Source: Amphiura filiformis (taxonomy: Eukaryota > Echinodermata > Ophiuroidea > Amphilepidida > Amphiuridae). From it: a DNA stretch of 64,000 bases. The stretch lies in assembly GCF_039555335.1 (NCBI RefSeq), contig NC_092631.1, positions 2,790,001-2,854,000 of the forward strand, written 5' to 3'. The notes under the pieces were generated by a model, which was not told the DNA's origin, did no database searches, and worked only from the letters and a program-made list of their open reading frames with translations. Shown here one piece after another: positions 32,471 through 44,038 of this stretch; position 1 is the first letter of the stretch, and the number at the start of each line of letters is the position of its first letter. The position numbers and the translations under genes are program-made.

Positions 32471-34499
32471 TATTAAAATGTTACGACTACAATATAAAAT
32501 ACACTATGTCTCAAAGCCCTTGGTAGTTTTCAAAAATGAATGTGGGTGTTTTTTTTATTATTTTTTTATTTATTTTTTAAAACTAATTTTGAATTAAGAT
32601 GTCATTTGTGTGTTCAAAGCATACCTATAATCAAATCAAGTAATTTTCTTCAAGACATTTCTCAGAATATCATGATTTTACTGCAAAAACACAAAAAACG
32701 AATACGCAGGCGCTTTGAGACATAGCATTTTTAAATCTTAGCCTAAGACCAAAATATATTTGTAACATTTTAAAGATATTTGACAACTAATTACACCAGG
32801 GGAGAACACACTGAGTAACACAAATTGCTTGTTTGTTTTCTTTTCCAGAAAAAGGGGAGAAACATTCCTGGGGTATAAAAGGGAGAGATGAGGGGCAGTG
32901 AAAACACAAAGTCACTCTTGGAGCAACACATAGTGGAAGCAAAATTTCTTGTCCACAAATTTTGAATTTCTCCCTTCAACACTGGCATACATATAAATCT
33001 GTCCCTTCCTTACACATGCACCTAGCATTGTATATAACCATCAAATATTTCATAATACAACAAAAACAAAATTAAATGACCACTGCTACCACCTTGCATG
33101 ATAAACTGATACAAAAATACTATATTGTTAGCATAGGTTATTAAAGATAAAGCACCAACAAGATTCACAATATATACACATACCATGTATGTGAAAAAAA
33201 TAATACAAATAAAAACAAATGGAATTGGCACATATTTCATCACAAAGAGTCTCATTTAAATATTTCAAAATAAAATGAGATTTTATATGAATGGGTCCTT
33301 GGCAGTGCTGTAGCCAGGGCTTTTTCAGAGGGGGGAAGCAACAAGAATACACTAGAAAGTAATATGAAATCTGTATTCATGTAAAATTTTTGTTTTCGTA
33401 GTACGCCATTTTTCTTCTCAATTAGATGTCGCTTGTGCAATTCTATTGAGTATTTGTTTAGATTTAGAAAGTACAAAGGCCACAAAATCTAAATTATCAG
33501 GATGACCAACATCCCACAGGGGAAGCTATCAGTACCCACTGGTCCTTGGTAGGTTCTTTGTTTTAGAACAATCAACAGAAACTACTAGAGACACTGCTTT
33601 GAACAATAGCATCTACAAGCATTCATGTACACATGAAGTGTTGTAGCCAAAGTGAGATGGGGGGGATGGGCTGTTTCCTCTGTATCATCGATTTATCGGT
33701 GGTGTAGATCTTGCAACCTGTGCTGTAAGTTTAAGAGGAATGTGATTATAGCAAGAATCATAGATTTTTGATAGGCTGTCACCGTCACATAAAACCCTCA
33801 TGATGATAGTTGATACCATATATGCAGAATTGCCTGCACATGATTTGGTGTAAAAAAAAAGAGATTGGCTGTTTTTCAATCCAGCACCCGGTCCAGAATT
33901 AGTGCAATTTAACATTTTGATAGGTGGAATGCACTTCGCAGTCAGTGGTATGCACTTACATCAATGTATAAGTACCACAGACTCTTATTTTAAAAGACAA
34001 ATAAATGGGTTACTGTATACTGGTTTCCTAATTTTGTCTACACCACTCCATACAAATACTTTTTTTATATTTTATCAGAATTCTTTTTAGTACCAAAGTG
34101 ACTCAATTCAAGTATTGTAATGTAGGCCACCCTGTAATGTTGCGCTTCAGTAGCACTATTTAGGTATACACCTGGCCTCCTGGCTGAATTAAAAATAAAA
34201 ATCAGTGCTTATATAGAACATTCAAGAAAAACATAGCTGCTTTGAAATCAATGTGCTGATCTAAAACATCATCTAAGAAATACACAACGGACTTAAAATA
34301 TCTGTCAAACGCTTTAACAAAACAATATGCAGAACTAGAATGTATATTTAACCTTTTAGTATATTTGTAATACAAAAACGTTAAGTCCCACTATGTGTAC
34401 TTCTAATAATAAAAATCCTCTTTCCTGAATTGAATGGCAAACTGTGCTGTAAGGATTGGCAAAGTAAGACATCTGAGGGATGTGATTCCTAACAACAAT
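32471..34499. other. Intergenic, no gene
   Basis: About 2 kb without a supported gene. Several 62-77-codon minus frames at 32791-33915 overlap each other and have no recognised domain. A CAGTGCTGTAGCCAGGGCTT piece at 33305 looks like one end of a G-rich hAT-like MITE, but its partner end was not found. Confidence 0.4.
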
Positions 34500-34791
34500 G
34501 GGCTATTCCTGTTGAAATCCGCATTCCCTCTGTGGAAGATTTTGGAAATATCTACCATGGGGTAGTATGTTTTTCAAATGTAATTGGTCAGGGTTAATCA
34601 TTTTGAAACCCATACTCCCCCTGTATTATGGCTTTACCTATATCGTCCACAACTGGAGTGAGTATTTCGATTTGAAGTTACCCAGTTGTCCCGGGCCAAT
34701 TGTCTATTCTATTTGAAACTCACACTCCCTCTGTAGAAGACATTCCACCAAATCTTTCACAGGGGGGGTGGATTTTAAATGGAATAGCCCA
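34500..34791. mobile_element. Family A MITE, full copy
   Basis: Left GGCTATTCCTGTTGAAATCC with TCTGTGGAAGATTTTGGAAA. Right TTTCACAGGGGGGGTGG and TTTTAAATGGAATAGCC. Internal AAACCCATACTCCCCCTGTA and GAAACTCACACTCCCTCTG blocks give the same four-block layout as 10243-10518. Confidence 0.75.
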
Positions 34792-34924
34792 ATGCGTGCA
34801 CTATTCTAAATCAATTAAAAATCACTCTATTGTGACTAGTTTTCAATTGAGTTACTGTCATTTACACAGAAGCTAGCATTGGCCTCAGAATGGTATTCTT
34901 TAACAGTTTTACTCAACACAAAAT

Positions 34925-35329
34925 AGGGGTGGAATTTCGGCGGGAGTCCGAGAGTCGACTCTCGCAGAGACTCCCGTAAAAGTCCTATTGTGAGAGTCCA
35001 TGTGGACTCGCGCTGGAAATGATCGGCTCAGCGAACTTACGTTAAGTTCAACACGCCTTAAAACTCAAAGCCTGCAAAATATAAAGGAAAAGTCGCCAAA
35101 GATGCAATGACATATATGGAAGTGAGAGTATGATGTATTAAAAACTTAACTTTGTTAGTTCATTTGTTTGTTTGAATGCATTTTACGTAGGCCTATATAA
35201 TATATACCTTTTGGACTCCCACAAGATTGTACAACAAGAATCCATTTACGGGAATCCATGGACTCTCGCAAAACTCTCTTGCGAGAATCTACTTGGACTC
35301 CTGTGGCACTTTACGAAATTCCACCCCTG
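34925..35329. mobile_element. MITE with AGGGGTGGAATTTCG ends
   Basis: Left AGGGGTGGAATTTCGG, right CGAAATTCCACCCCT. Inside, GGGAGTCC, GAGAGTCC and GGACTCTCGC recur in both orientations, including GAGAGTCGACTCTC, giving many small stems. Confidence 0.75.
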
Positions 35330-35523
35330 ATTTATAAACAAGGTAAAGTTTTTTAACAAAAATTAAAACTATTAAAAAGGAGGTCAATTTGATTGTAACA
35401 GTGATGATTTCTATTTTTTTTCCCCTTTTAATGTTATGGTAATGCAGGTAATCACATGTATACATGGTAGAACAGTTCAGTTGCACTGTCTGCAAAATTG
35501 TTTTTAATGGTATAAAGATAGTA

Positions 35524-35886
35524 AGGCCAAAAAAAAATTTGTTTGGTTGCCCTTCAGAGACAAAAATTTGGAGGGTAGGTAGGTCGATATTTTTTTTTTT
35601 TTTCATGGACTTTTCCTCTTCTTTCATCCATTTTGAAAAGGGTAGTATCGAAAAATGCTTGATCATTTTATGGTAAAAAAATTTGGACTGGATTTAAATG
35701 GAAATACTTCTTGTTTTCAATCAAATATGCATTTAATAAATAAAATGAGTGAATAACAAATATAAAAGTCCTTCTGTCCAAATTTAAGGTTTCTTCTAAA
35801 AAAGTGATAGGAAAAAAAAACCCGACCCAAGATTTCCAATTTTTTGGGTCGGTCGGTTGAGGGCAACCAAACATTTTTTTTAGCCT
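35524..35886. mobile_element. Palindromic MITE
   Basis: AGGCCAAAAAAAAATTTGTT plus TGGTTGCCCT pairs with AGGGCAACCAAACATTTTTT plus TTAGCCT. Subterminal GGTAGGTAGGTCGATA / GGGTCGGTCGG and TTTTTTTTTT / AAAAAAAAA arms follow. The frames at 35289-35874 read the arms. Confidence 0.7.
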
Positions 35887-36157
35887 AAGAAGAGTAACTT
35901 CTTTGTAGGAATTTCTTTCATATGAACAATTTTATTCATAAAAATAAAACTGCATGACCTATTTCCTTCACTCATCATATCTTCTACAATCTACATGTAG
36001 CTGATTTTCTGGTTTGCAATTTTACCTAATTATTAACTTCTTCAGTACATTGACTATTAATATTTTCAATTGGTTTCAAACATCGTCTAACTTGAAAGTA
36101 CATGGGGTTCATGGAAATACAATGTGTCACAAAAATATAAATTATCACAATTTGTTA

Positions 36158-36564
36158 GGGGCTGTGCAATAATTATGAGCCCCATGAGGGTAAAACTGGG
36201 GAGGGCAAGAATTTTTTGGCGAGCTGAAAGGGGGGGCAAGCAATTTTTGGCAAGCCGAGAGGGGGGGGAAGCGATTTTAATAAAACGCTCTAAAAAGGCT
36301 TAGGAAAACAGAACGAACACACTTAAATATGCAAATTTTCCTGCTCGCTGCGCTCATAATATACATCTAGACCATTTAAGGTTTGCAAATTGGGATCCAA
36401 AAAATTTGGCATGTTCAAGGGGGGGCAAAGATTTTTTGGCGGGCCGAGAGGGGGGGGGGCAAGCGATGTTTGGTGGGCCGAGAGGGGGGCAAGCGATTTT
36501 TGGCAAGCCGTTTGGAAATTTTACCCAGGGGGAGGAGGGGGGCTCATAATTATTGCACAGCCCC
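36158..36564. mobile_element. Inverted-repeat element with iterated GGGGGGCAAG
   Basis: Ends GGGGCTGTGCAATAATTATG and CATAATTATTGCACAGCCCC. Inside, the unit GGGGGGCAAG(CG)ATTTTTGGC(R)(R)GCCGAGAGG repeats about five times. The overlapping 66-75-codon frames come from these repeats. Confidence 0.8.
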
Positions 36565-37194
36565 ACAGTACAAACAAACATAAAATTAATTTCACTGTAT
36601 GAAAATGAACACCTTTAATACAGGATGACACCTTATCTTCCTGGCAAGCTGTAAAGTTTCAAACTTATTTCAACATATGACTATATCATGATTCATAACT
36701 TGTATGAACAGACTTGATAATACTAATAACTTTTAAAATAAAATATAATATAAAATTAAGTTAAAATGTAACAAAAATACATTGTATGCTTTGTATAATA
36801 CTGCCTTGAAGATTTTATATTATAGCAAAGTGTCAAGATAGAAAAAACACAATGTTCGTAAAAAAAAAATGTACAATTGATACACTGCATATACATGTAG
36901 GCACCTGACCTTGACCGACTTGGTGACAAATTTCATTTACAGAAATATGCACATGATTTTACAGGTAGGGGTAGAAGGGCAAAAGGTGTTGAATTCCCTA
37001 ACTTAAAATCTCAAAAAAGCCACACTGAGTAAGAAACTTCATCAAATACCCACAACCCACAACTGGGTGAAATTCCTCAGACTAACTAGAAAAAGGTGCT
37101 GGGGTAAATATTTTATCACTAAAATGAAGGCAAAGGATATATCTACGATTATCTCTAACTAGAAAAAAACCAAAACGGGTATTCCAACTCCCCC
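36565..37194. other. Intergenic, no gene
   Basis: AT-rich; nothing recognised. Confidence 0.35.
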
Positions 37195-37764
37195 TAGTGC
37201 TGTTGTCGGCAAGCTTTTGGCTTGGGAAAAAAATCAATCCTGATGTCGACACGTTGTCAATAGAGACAAATCAGATCAACCAAAACAACCAATAGAGGTT
37301 ATCCACTTTACTCATGCGTAATTTCTAACAAAATGCGCTGATTCCCGTAGTATTCCTCATTCAAACCAATTCAATGCACGACCTCGGAATTACTTGCATG
37401 ACTTAGGCAGGCTATTTTGAAACAGTCATGGTTGCACATGCAGGTACTTCTTTTGAAAGACCTAAACAAGGTATAGCAGTCGTTGATAGGATATGCGACT
37501 TATAGAACACGGATAACCCCTATGGTCCTGACCACCAAAAATGGTGATCGTCAATTAAAAGTAAAAACAAAGTATATAAACAAAGAAGATTTATTAATTT
37601 GTTTACATTTTCTGGAACTTGTGTGATGCTGGGTCATGCCGAGATGCCTAGTAAATATTTTTTTTCCTTGTTGCTTGTCGACAATTTGACTAGTATTGTC
37701 GATTGTCTGGAAAATGTGTCTTATTGACAACATTGTCGACCAGGCCTCGTTGACGACAGCACTA
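37195..37764. mobile_element. Long inverted-repeat element
   Basis: CTAGTGCTGTTGTCGGCAAG pairs with TTGACGACAGCACTA. Subterminal GTCGACACGTTGTCAATAGA pairs with TCTTATTGACAACATTGTCG. GTCGAC and GTTGTC motifs are repeated throughout. No transposase frame. Confidence 0.65.
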
Positions 37765-38258
37765 CCCAGTACCCCCCATGCTGCTTTCACGTCACAATTT
37801 CACTTCCTACACATTAATTAGACCATTAGACCAGGTATAGTTGGGAGGACTTTAATTAGGGATAACCTTTCACTGTGTGGCAAATTAAACCTCATGGCCG
37901 CAATAGGCTACAATTTAATTAATGTTAACCAACTGCTAACATAATGATGTACACACATGTTATTGTTTGCCTTTAACATTGTGCATTGGACCAGGGATAT
38001 GAGACAACGGACTGCCATTGCAAGTGACTCAGATTCACAATTCAAATGTAGATTGGAATTTCCTATAGAAAATGTGACTTCATTTTAATCTAGTAAATTG
38101 CTATACTGCATACTCACAATTCCATTGCATACAATGTACGTATATATCTTACTCTCTACTTAGCAGTATAATAAAATAAAATAAACAAAAATAATAAAAA
38201 TAAGATATCAACAAGTATTACTATTTCATGTTCAGGAATGTACCATTTTCTGTACATG
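37765..38258. other. Intergenic, no gene
   Basis: Nothing recognised. Confidence 0.35.
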
Positions 38259-38555
38259 TACCGTATTCGTTCCAATAAGCGCCCATGCCCCAATAAGCGC
38301 CCACCCAGGGCATTTTCAATTTGCTAAGGGTGCCATTAATGTTGAAGTGACAGATATATGTCGATAGAGTGAAATAGCTGCAGGACTACAAGTCCTGCGT
38401 AAACTTGCGATACATTTTCTGCATCAGAAAAGCTACTAGACCCTTTTATAACATAGGTAAATTTGTCTCTAATAAATGCCCCTTACGAAAAAATAAGCGC
38501 CCACCCAAAATAACTTTCTTAAGCACCCTGGGCGCTTATTGGAATTAATACGGTA
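38259..38555. mobile_element. MITE with TACCGTATT...AATAAGCGCCC ends
   Basis: The left end TACCGTATTCGTTCCAATAA with GCGCCC pairs with GGGCGCTTATTGGAATTAAT plus ACGGTA. Extra AATAAGCGCCCACCCA copies lie just inside each end (38285 and 38495), an iterated subterminal motif. Non-coding. Confidence 0.8.
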
Positions 38556-38744
38556 CCACATTGATATTACAGTTTGCATGTAAATACATGTACATGTACT
38601 TTAAAAAACAAAAACATGAATTGACCAAAAATAAAATATAAGAAATATATCTTAGAAACAAAACAATCTGTACATAGCAATAGCAGAAACGTGCACATGT
38701 GGACAGTGTGGTGGAAGCATCTTATTATTAATGCCCTTTCATAA

Positions 38745-38934
38745 TTCATAAGCAGTGGCGGTACCATGGGGAGGGGAGCAGCAGGACAAATGCCCCCCCA
38801 GTAAAAACCCAAAATTACACAAATTTCCACTTTTTGCGGTAATTTTGCGCAAAATTTGGTGATTTCCCCACCCCCTGAAATTCACCCCCCCCATGCCCTC
38901 AGAAAAAAATCCTGGCACCGCCAATGCTCATAAG
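38745..38934. mobile_element. hAT-like MITE with 8-bp target duplication
   Basis: Ends CAGTGGCGGTACCA (38753) and TGGCACCGCCAATG (ending 38926). The flanks TTCATAAG and CTCATAAG match at 7 of 8 positions. It has the G/C-run interior typical of this group. Confidence 0.75.
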
Positions 38935-39372
38935 ACGGTTAAGACCCTGACACATGAACCATATGTATTATTTTCTTATAATTTAAATGAATACTTTGTT
39001 TTACACAATTCTGTGTCAGTAAACCTTAATCACCTTTATTTTACACTACTAGTTAGTAGTTAGTAAGGAGTACTACAAAATATACATTTCCCAAAAAAAT
39101 TCAAATCCTCATAATTTTTCTCATGATTTTAAATCCTGCCAAAGATTTTACAAACATGTACTTGTGTCACACAAAATGTTGCACATTATTACAGCTGCCA
39201 GCAGAGATCAACTTGGGATGCTGCATCTGATGTCATCCTTGAAGGGCTGTGGCTGGTTTGTTCTCACTATAAAAAGGATGTTGGCAGGTGGTGGTGGAGG
39301 CGATATCGCCATATTTGACGTCACCATTGGATTAATTAGAATGTGAATAACTGCGCATCGGTTACTTGGAGT
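38935..39372. other. Intergenic, no gene
   Basis: A GGTGGTGGTGGAGG patch at 39287 is the only notable simple sequence. Confidence 0.3.
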
Positions 39373-39480
39373 GCATTGTTAAATACCGGTATCTAAACAT
39401 TTTGCCTTTAGAACTGAGGAATATGTGCCCCAAGGGATATTCCAAGGTCCAAAGCAAAATGTTTAGATTTTTCACAATGC
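39373..39480. repeat. Small inverted repeat
   Basis: GCATTGTTAAATACCGGTAT...CTAAACATTTTGC pairs with GCAAAATGTTTAG...TTCACAATGC. It is about 108 bp, with a central CCCCAAGGG. It may be a MITE downstream of the sulfotransferase gene. Confidence 0.6.
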
Positions 39481-39826
39481 CCGGCATTTATTGATGCAAA
39501 GTTACTAACCTCATTCATAACCGTCACTTTCATCTCTTCACTTTACAAAATAACACATAATTTTCCTCAAAAATAAACAATTGTATTTTGCCTTTCCAAA
39601 AATCGATCAGGCTAAAACAGGACGACCAACAGAAGTGCAAATCAAAAAATTAAATTGTGTTATGGTAAAATGATGTTATTCTAAAACTGTTGAGGTGGCA
39701 CATAGTGAAGGATATGGGTGGCACAACAACTTATTGCATGATTTGTGGTAACTTAGCAAATGTTGCACTTTACGATCAGAAGTTAATCTGTATAAATTAG
39801 AGTCTCTTACTTTTTTAAGTGCTTTT

Positions 39827-39832
39827 TTTATT
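39827..39832 (-). promoter_or_regulatory. Candidate poly(A) signal of the sulfotransferase gene
   Basis: AATAAA on the minus strand, about 240 bases after the stop codon at 40071. It is the best-placed canonical signal, but in AT-rich DNA this hexamer is frequent by chance. Confidence 0.35.
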
Positions 39833-40070
39833 TTAGGAATCCTTCCTGTATTAAAATAAAAAATTATATTGATACTACTGACTGAATACCATTTTGATAT
39901 TAAATTAATTATTTTCAAATTTTTACTCTAAAAAGCATAATCTTTTTAATATTTTGCAACAGTTAACTGTAGGAATTAAAGAACAGTTGCTATACCACAT
40001 GATATTTCTATAAAATACAGTCACACACACATTCCCTAACTTACGAAGGAAAAAATGGCTTAAGTTACTA

Positions 40071-41504
40071 TCATAAATGTGCCCATGCAAAGTCTTGTCC
40101 TGTCAGCTGCATAAATTCCTTATTAGATGGTCTATAAAATTCATAAAGTTTTTTCAATGTGGCATCACTGGGTTCTGCCTTTGGCAACACTCCTGGTGTA
40201 CTTTTCGGAGGGCAAGGTCTACTCGTACCGTGCATACAAGTTCCGTGTCTTGCAGAGTCATAATAAAACATACTCTCTTTAAAGTATGGATCTAAACCCG
40301 CAAATTGCTCAAATTTTTTGAGCATAGGGAAGGCATCTTTCTCAAGTGAGTCTAAATTTATTACTAAAAATCGATCTCGTGGAAAGTATTCGAGCCAATG
40401 TTTGAAATGTTTGGTGTAATAGCTAGTATCGACAATCACGTTTGACGCGTTCACATTGCCATGTTCATCGAGCACCTGTTGCTCAAATATTCTACCTTCG
40501 TCTTCTCGGGCTAGACTTAACGCGCCCTAGATTTCTTCCCATTTTCTTCTCACATATAACTCCCGCTCATGTCTGAAATCGGAGAGCGCCCTCTTTACAG
40601 GGTCTCGCACACTGAGTACAAATTTGATGTTCTTTGGGAGGTCTGACAAGATCTGCTTGGGGGCATTCGGCGTTACAAAATATTTTGGCGTTTTCTCAAA
40701 ACAGAACTGATCCTCTTTTGCAAAGCCCATTCGGATACGGTAATATTCAAGCCCTTTCTGGTAATTTCTATCAAAGAAATGAACCTCATTGCCTACGGAG
40801 TGAACAATTTGAGGATGCTGTGTGACAAAGAATCCCACCGCGTTAGTTCCGCTTTTCTTGACGCCTATACTGATGACCTCTGGCAGACGTTGGGTCATTC
40901 CATGCTTCTTGTATGCATCGCTGACAACCTTAAACCGTGTTCCAAGATATTTTCTTGGCCCCATTTGTAGGTATTCTTGAGGAATATCCTGTCTTACTTC
41001 TTTAGGCATTGATGACATAATCTTTGCTAAAATTCTGGGCACTCGTGGATCAGATTCAAGAGTCCATTTCTGGACTGGACCATTATTATTCGGGGGTATA
41101 ATCCTAAGTGCTTCATCCTGCTTGGTTATCTTAGCCAAATCATCTAGCATTTCCTTATTCTTTGTAGCCTTTGGGAAACTAGCCTCTGATGAATCATCGT
41201 TCTCATCTATTTCTTGCCTTGGAACCAATTCCCCCGTTTCACCTTGCACAATATTGGTACCGTCGTTAGCGAATCCACCGTGACGTATAATATCTAACCT
41301 GAGGTGATTTTCGTTATCCTGAATCTGCCTTCTTCCACCTTGGTGCATTTCACCAGCATCACCATCATCCGACAACTTATTGGTGAAGGCATTCTGGAAT
41401 GTTGGCGTCCCTTGGTACAGGTTTTTGCCTATCAGCAGACTGGCAAGAATGGTGGTGAAACACAGACAAATGATGAGGACCTTCTTTGAGCAAAATTTGG
41501 TCAT
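40071..41504 (-). CDS. Heparan sulfate 3-O-sulfotransferase-like enzyme, interrupted by one TAG
   Basis: Likely a Golgi type II membrane enzyme that moves sulfate from PAPS to a glucosaminyl 3-OH (or a related position) of heparan sulfate. From the ATG at 41504 the frame is 477 codons. A short basic N-terminus leads into a hydrophobic anchor at about residues 9-26 (VLIICLCFTTILASLLIG). An acidic, low-complexity stem of about 170 residues follows. The sulfotransferase domain shows GVKKSGTNA at 214 (PAPS 5'-phosphate loop), NEVHFFD with the candidate catalytic Glu at 240, EKTPKYF at 270-276, and VRDPVKRALSDF near 299-310 (3'-phosphate site). The C-terminal CMHGTSRPC cysteines suit the family disulfide. 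At codon 326 (40527-40529) a TAG splits KWEEI from GALSLARE. Both sides are in the same frame and the fold requires both, so this is a nonsense allele, a recent pseudogene or a base error. The earlier in-frame GTG at 41543 is not a likely start. The substrate position is inferred from similarity only. Confidence 0.85.
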
Positions 41505-41600
41505 GTTTATTGGTGATGAGACTTTGTCACATATTGGAGACACAATTCAGCTATTAATGATGTCCTTGACTAGTTGCCCAAGATTGACAGCTTCTGTAAA
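41505..41600 (-). promoter_or_regulatory. 3' splice acceptor and 5' UTR part of the coding exon
   Basis: On the minus strand TTTCTTTGTTTTACAG precedes AAGCTGTC, placing exon start at 41593, 89 bases before the ATG. Stops in all frames between the acceptor and the ATG, apart from the GTG-extended frame, suggest untranslated leader. A 5' non-coding exon upstream is expected, as in many 3-O-sulfotransferase genes whose coding region is in one exon. Confidence 0.6.
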
Positions 41601-41689
41601 ACAAAGAAACACATAAAGGAATTTATCACATAAAGCAAATGTACAATTTCAATAAACAATATATAGATATTATTTGTTTCCACAAAATG

Positions 41690-41800
41690 TTAGTTTTCAC
41701 TCAACACATAATATCCCCTTTTGATTTCAAGCTAACAAATGAGGTAAAACAAAGAAAATTGCTATTTCATTCCAGCGCCTACACAAATGTATAAAAAGTT
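41690..41800 (+). repeat. Fragment of the 25690 MITE family beside the gene
   Basis: TATCCCCTTTTGATTTCAAG, ACAAATGAGGTAAAACAAAG and CATTCCAGCGCCTACA match 25743-25840 in order with scattered changes. It lies within 100 bases upstream of the splice acceptor, inside the presumed intron of the sulfotransferase gene. Confidence 0.65.
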
Positions 41801-42965
41801 ATTAACGTTTGAATAATTAGCATCTAATTAGCATGTGTTGGATGCAGGAAGATCAGGAGGAGGATCAGTGAGGAGCAAATTTAATAAAAGTGACCCCAGG
41901 GGTCATGTGATGCAAGAGGTTCATTTCCTGTTTCACATTTTTACAATTCAATTTAAACTGCATACTATAACACCATACAATCATATTCCAGGTAATTTAA
42001 TTTGCTTTGAGAAGCAATTTTGCATATTTTATTTTACGTTCAGGTTACACATTGAAGTCAACATTTGGGAAAATATGCCTTGAAAGAGGCAGGCGCAAAA
42101 CTATTTTCATTTTATTGAACCCTATGCTGTTATGTATAAAAAGCTCTGACTGAGAGGAATTAAAGTATGGAACTTTTAAATATGTGGGGTGCACCTAACT
42201 TTTTTTAAATTTTTTTTTCAAATTTTCCATTTTTTTCCCTAAAATATTTGGTATTTTCAGGATTCCTTAGGTTTATTTGCTCCAAGAAAATGTATACTTT
42301 TATATATGCTGGGTATAATATATGAAAGATACATGTATGGACATTTAAGGTGAGCATTTTTTTTAACTGTTGCGATTTGGTAGTTAACAGCATCTTGCGA
42401 ATGGTAGTGAGCTTTGGCAAAAAGTTCAGTGATCATTTCTTAGCGAGTGTGTAGAAGAATTCAAATATTATATACTTTTGTAGTTTCTGTGATTCTTGAG
42501 TTATTGTATAAAGAAGGCTGAAATAACAACACTTTTGTTAACAACAAGAAATCAAGCATGTTTTCAAAGTATATGATTTGTAGAATGAACTTTTACAAAA
42601 CATCAAAGTGTTTTTTTTTGCTATAATAATATTGATTTAGACAATGAAAGTCGATTTTTTTTGGCTGCTTTGACCAACAATACCTCGTCTACCATAAATA
42701 AAAATGAAAAAAAAAACCATGCAATTTTGAAGTTGCAAGTTTGTTTTTGACAATGCATTTAAAATGTATGCAATTACAATATCGCCTTAATGTAGTTCAA
42801 AAAGAAATTCTTGTTAAAAGGAGAATTGAACCGGGGCTACTTTGCCACATTTTTTGGATGTTGTGGTGCGCCCTCTTTTTATGTTTGCATGAATTGTTAC
42901 ATATAGGGGTTATTAGGAAAGCTATGTATGCCAGTGCATTTTGCAGTATGAAAACCATTGGGGCA
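41801..42965. other. Presumed intron or upstream DNA, no coding exon seen
   Basis: No exon with clear coding character. The 142-codon plus frame at 42741-43169 reads into a hAT-like MITE and is not supported. Confidence 0.4.
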
Positions 42966-43134
42966 CAGTGGCGTGCGCAAAGGGGGGGGGGGCAGGGGGC
43001 ATGTGCCCCCGCACTTTTGTTGGTCATTCGGGGGGAAACACTAAAACCGCACCTTACACACCTAAATCAGACTCCATTCGGGGGAACTGAACAACCTGCC
43101 CCCCCACACTTCCAATGTGCTGCGCACGCCACTA
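42966..43134. mobile_element. hAT-like MITE (CAGTGGCGTGCGCA ends)
   Basis: CAGTGGCGTGCGCAAAGGGG pairs with TGCTGCGCACGCCACT. The interior has GGGGGG and GCCCCC runs. No exact 8-bp duplication is visible. Confidence 0.7.
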
Positions 43135-43261
43135 AAACATTGGGTGGCGAAGTAGCTGATCTGATTTGATCTGAAATAATAAGAACTATTTCTTTTTTCC
43201 CTATCCTTTCTCTCCTTGTTCAGCGCTTTGATAAATTTTAAAGGCGCTATATAAATACCTT

Positions 43262-43288
43262 TATGTATGTATGTATGTATGTATGTAT
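43262..43288 (+). repeat. (TATG)n microsatellite
   Basis: Nearly seven uninterrupted TATG units. Confidence 0.9.
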
Positions 43289-43291
43289 ACT

Positions 43292-43382
43292 ATTAGTATG
43301 GATAATTCTGGAACACCCTTTGAACCATCTAACTTGTAGATTTGATTCTGGTTTGAAGGGTATTCCAGAATTAATCAATACT
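43292..43382. repeat. Small palindromic element
   Basis: TAGTATGGATAATTCTGGAA plus CACCCTTTGAACCA pairs imperfectly with TTGAAGGGTATTCCAGAATT plus AATCAATACTA. Confidence 0.55.
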
Positions 43383-44038
43383 ATATACCGTACATGTATG
43401 AAACTGTGTCGGCCTATTAACATATAAATTAGGGTGGCAAAGTTACCCCGATATGGGGTGGCAAAGTAACCCAACACTTCACTAGGCTGTGAGGGTACAA
43501 ATCTACAGATTGAGGGTTTTGATATTTTATCTCAGTAGTAAGGACATAATAAAGTATCAAAGTATACATTGGGTGAATTTGTAAAGTCAGTACTTACGGC
43601 TGTGGGGTCGATATGTATTGATTTTGATTGTATGGAAAGTGCCATACGGCAGATTTGCTGTCTCTCTTTATCATGCCACATGGCACCCGCTGCCTGGTAC
43701 TTCCCTTCACGTCAAGGGACTTTCCAAATTCGTGAAAAAAAATGCCAAAAATGCCAAAAAAAAAAAAAAAATTTAATTCCAAAAATGTCAAAAAAACGCA
43801 TTTGGATCCAAAATACGCAAATTGCACTGCAAATAACGCAATTCTGCGTATTCTTAGCAGCCCTAAATAAACATATTTCATAGAAAACCTCCTTGATCAA
43901 ACACATTTGAGGCTAGAGACCATTGCATTCAAAATCTAGTCGGATTCACTGAAGCATGACACTGTGCAAAGCAATGGAAGTTCAAAAGTAAACACAGCAG
44001 ATCATGACGGGGGATTGCATCAAAAATGTTACAAAAAT
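43383..44038. other. Intergenic, no gene
   Basis: AT-rich. The 95-104-codon frames at 43569-43906 run antisense to one another across an A-run and are not supported. Confidence 0.4.

Noticed and set aside
35289-35874. 125-codon minus and neighbouring frames
   Set aside because: Arms of a palindromic MITE with A/T runs; no homology recognised.
40476-40529. A short intron removing the TAG in the sulfotransferase
   Set aside because: The sequence on both sides is in frame and reads through as family-like protein; no plausible GT-AG pair would keep the domain.
41505-41543. GTG at 41543 as the sulfotransferase start
   Set aside because: A good ATG at 41504 sits just before the basic residues and membrane anchor; the extension is untranslated leader.
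42741-43169. 142-codon plus-strand frame
   Set aside because: Its last third is a hAT-like MITE and the first part is composition-biased with no domain.
43569-43906. Frames of 64-104 codons on both strands
   Set aside because: Mutually antisense across A-runs, Phe/Lys-rich, no domain.
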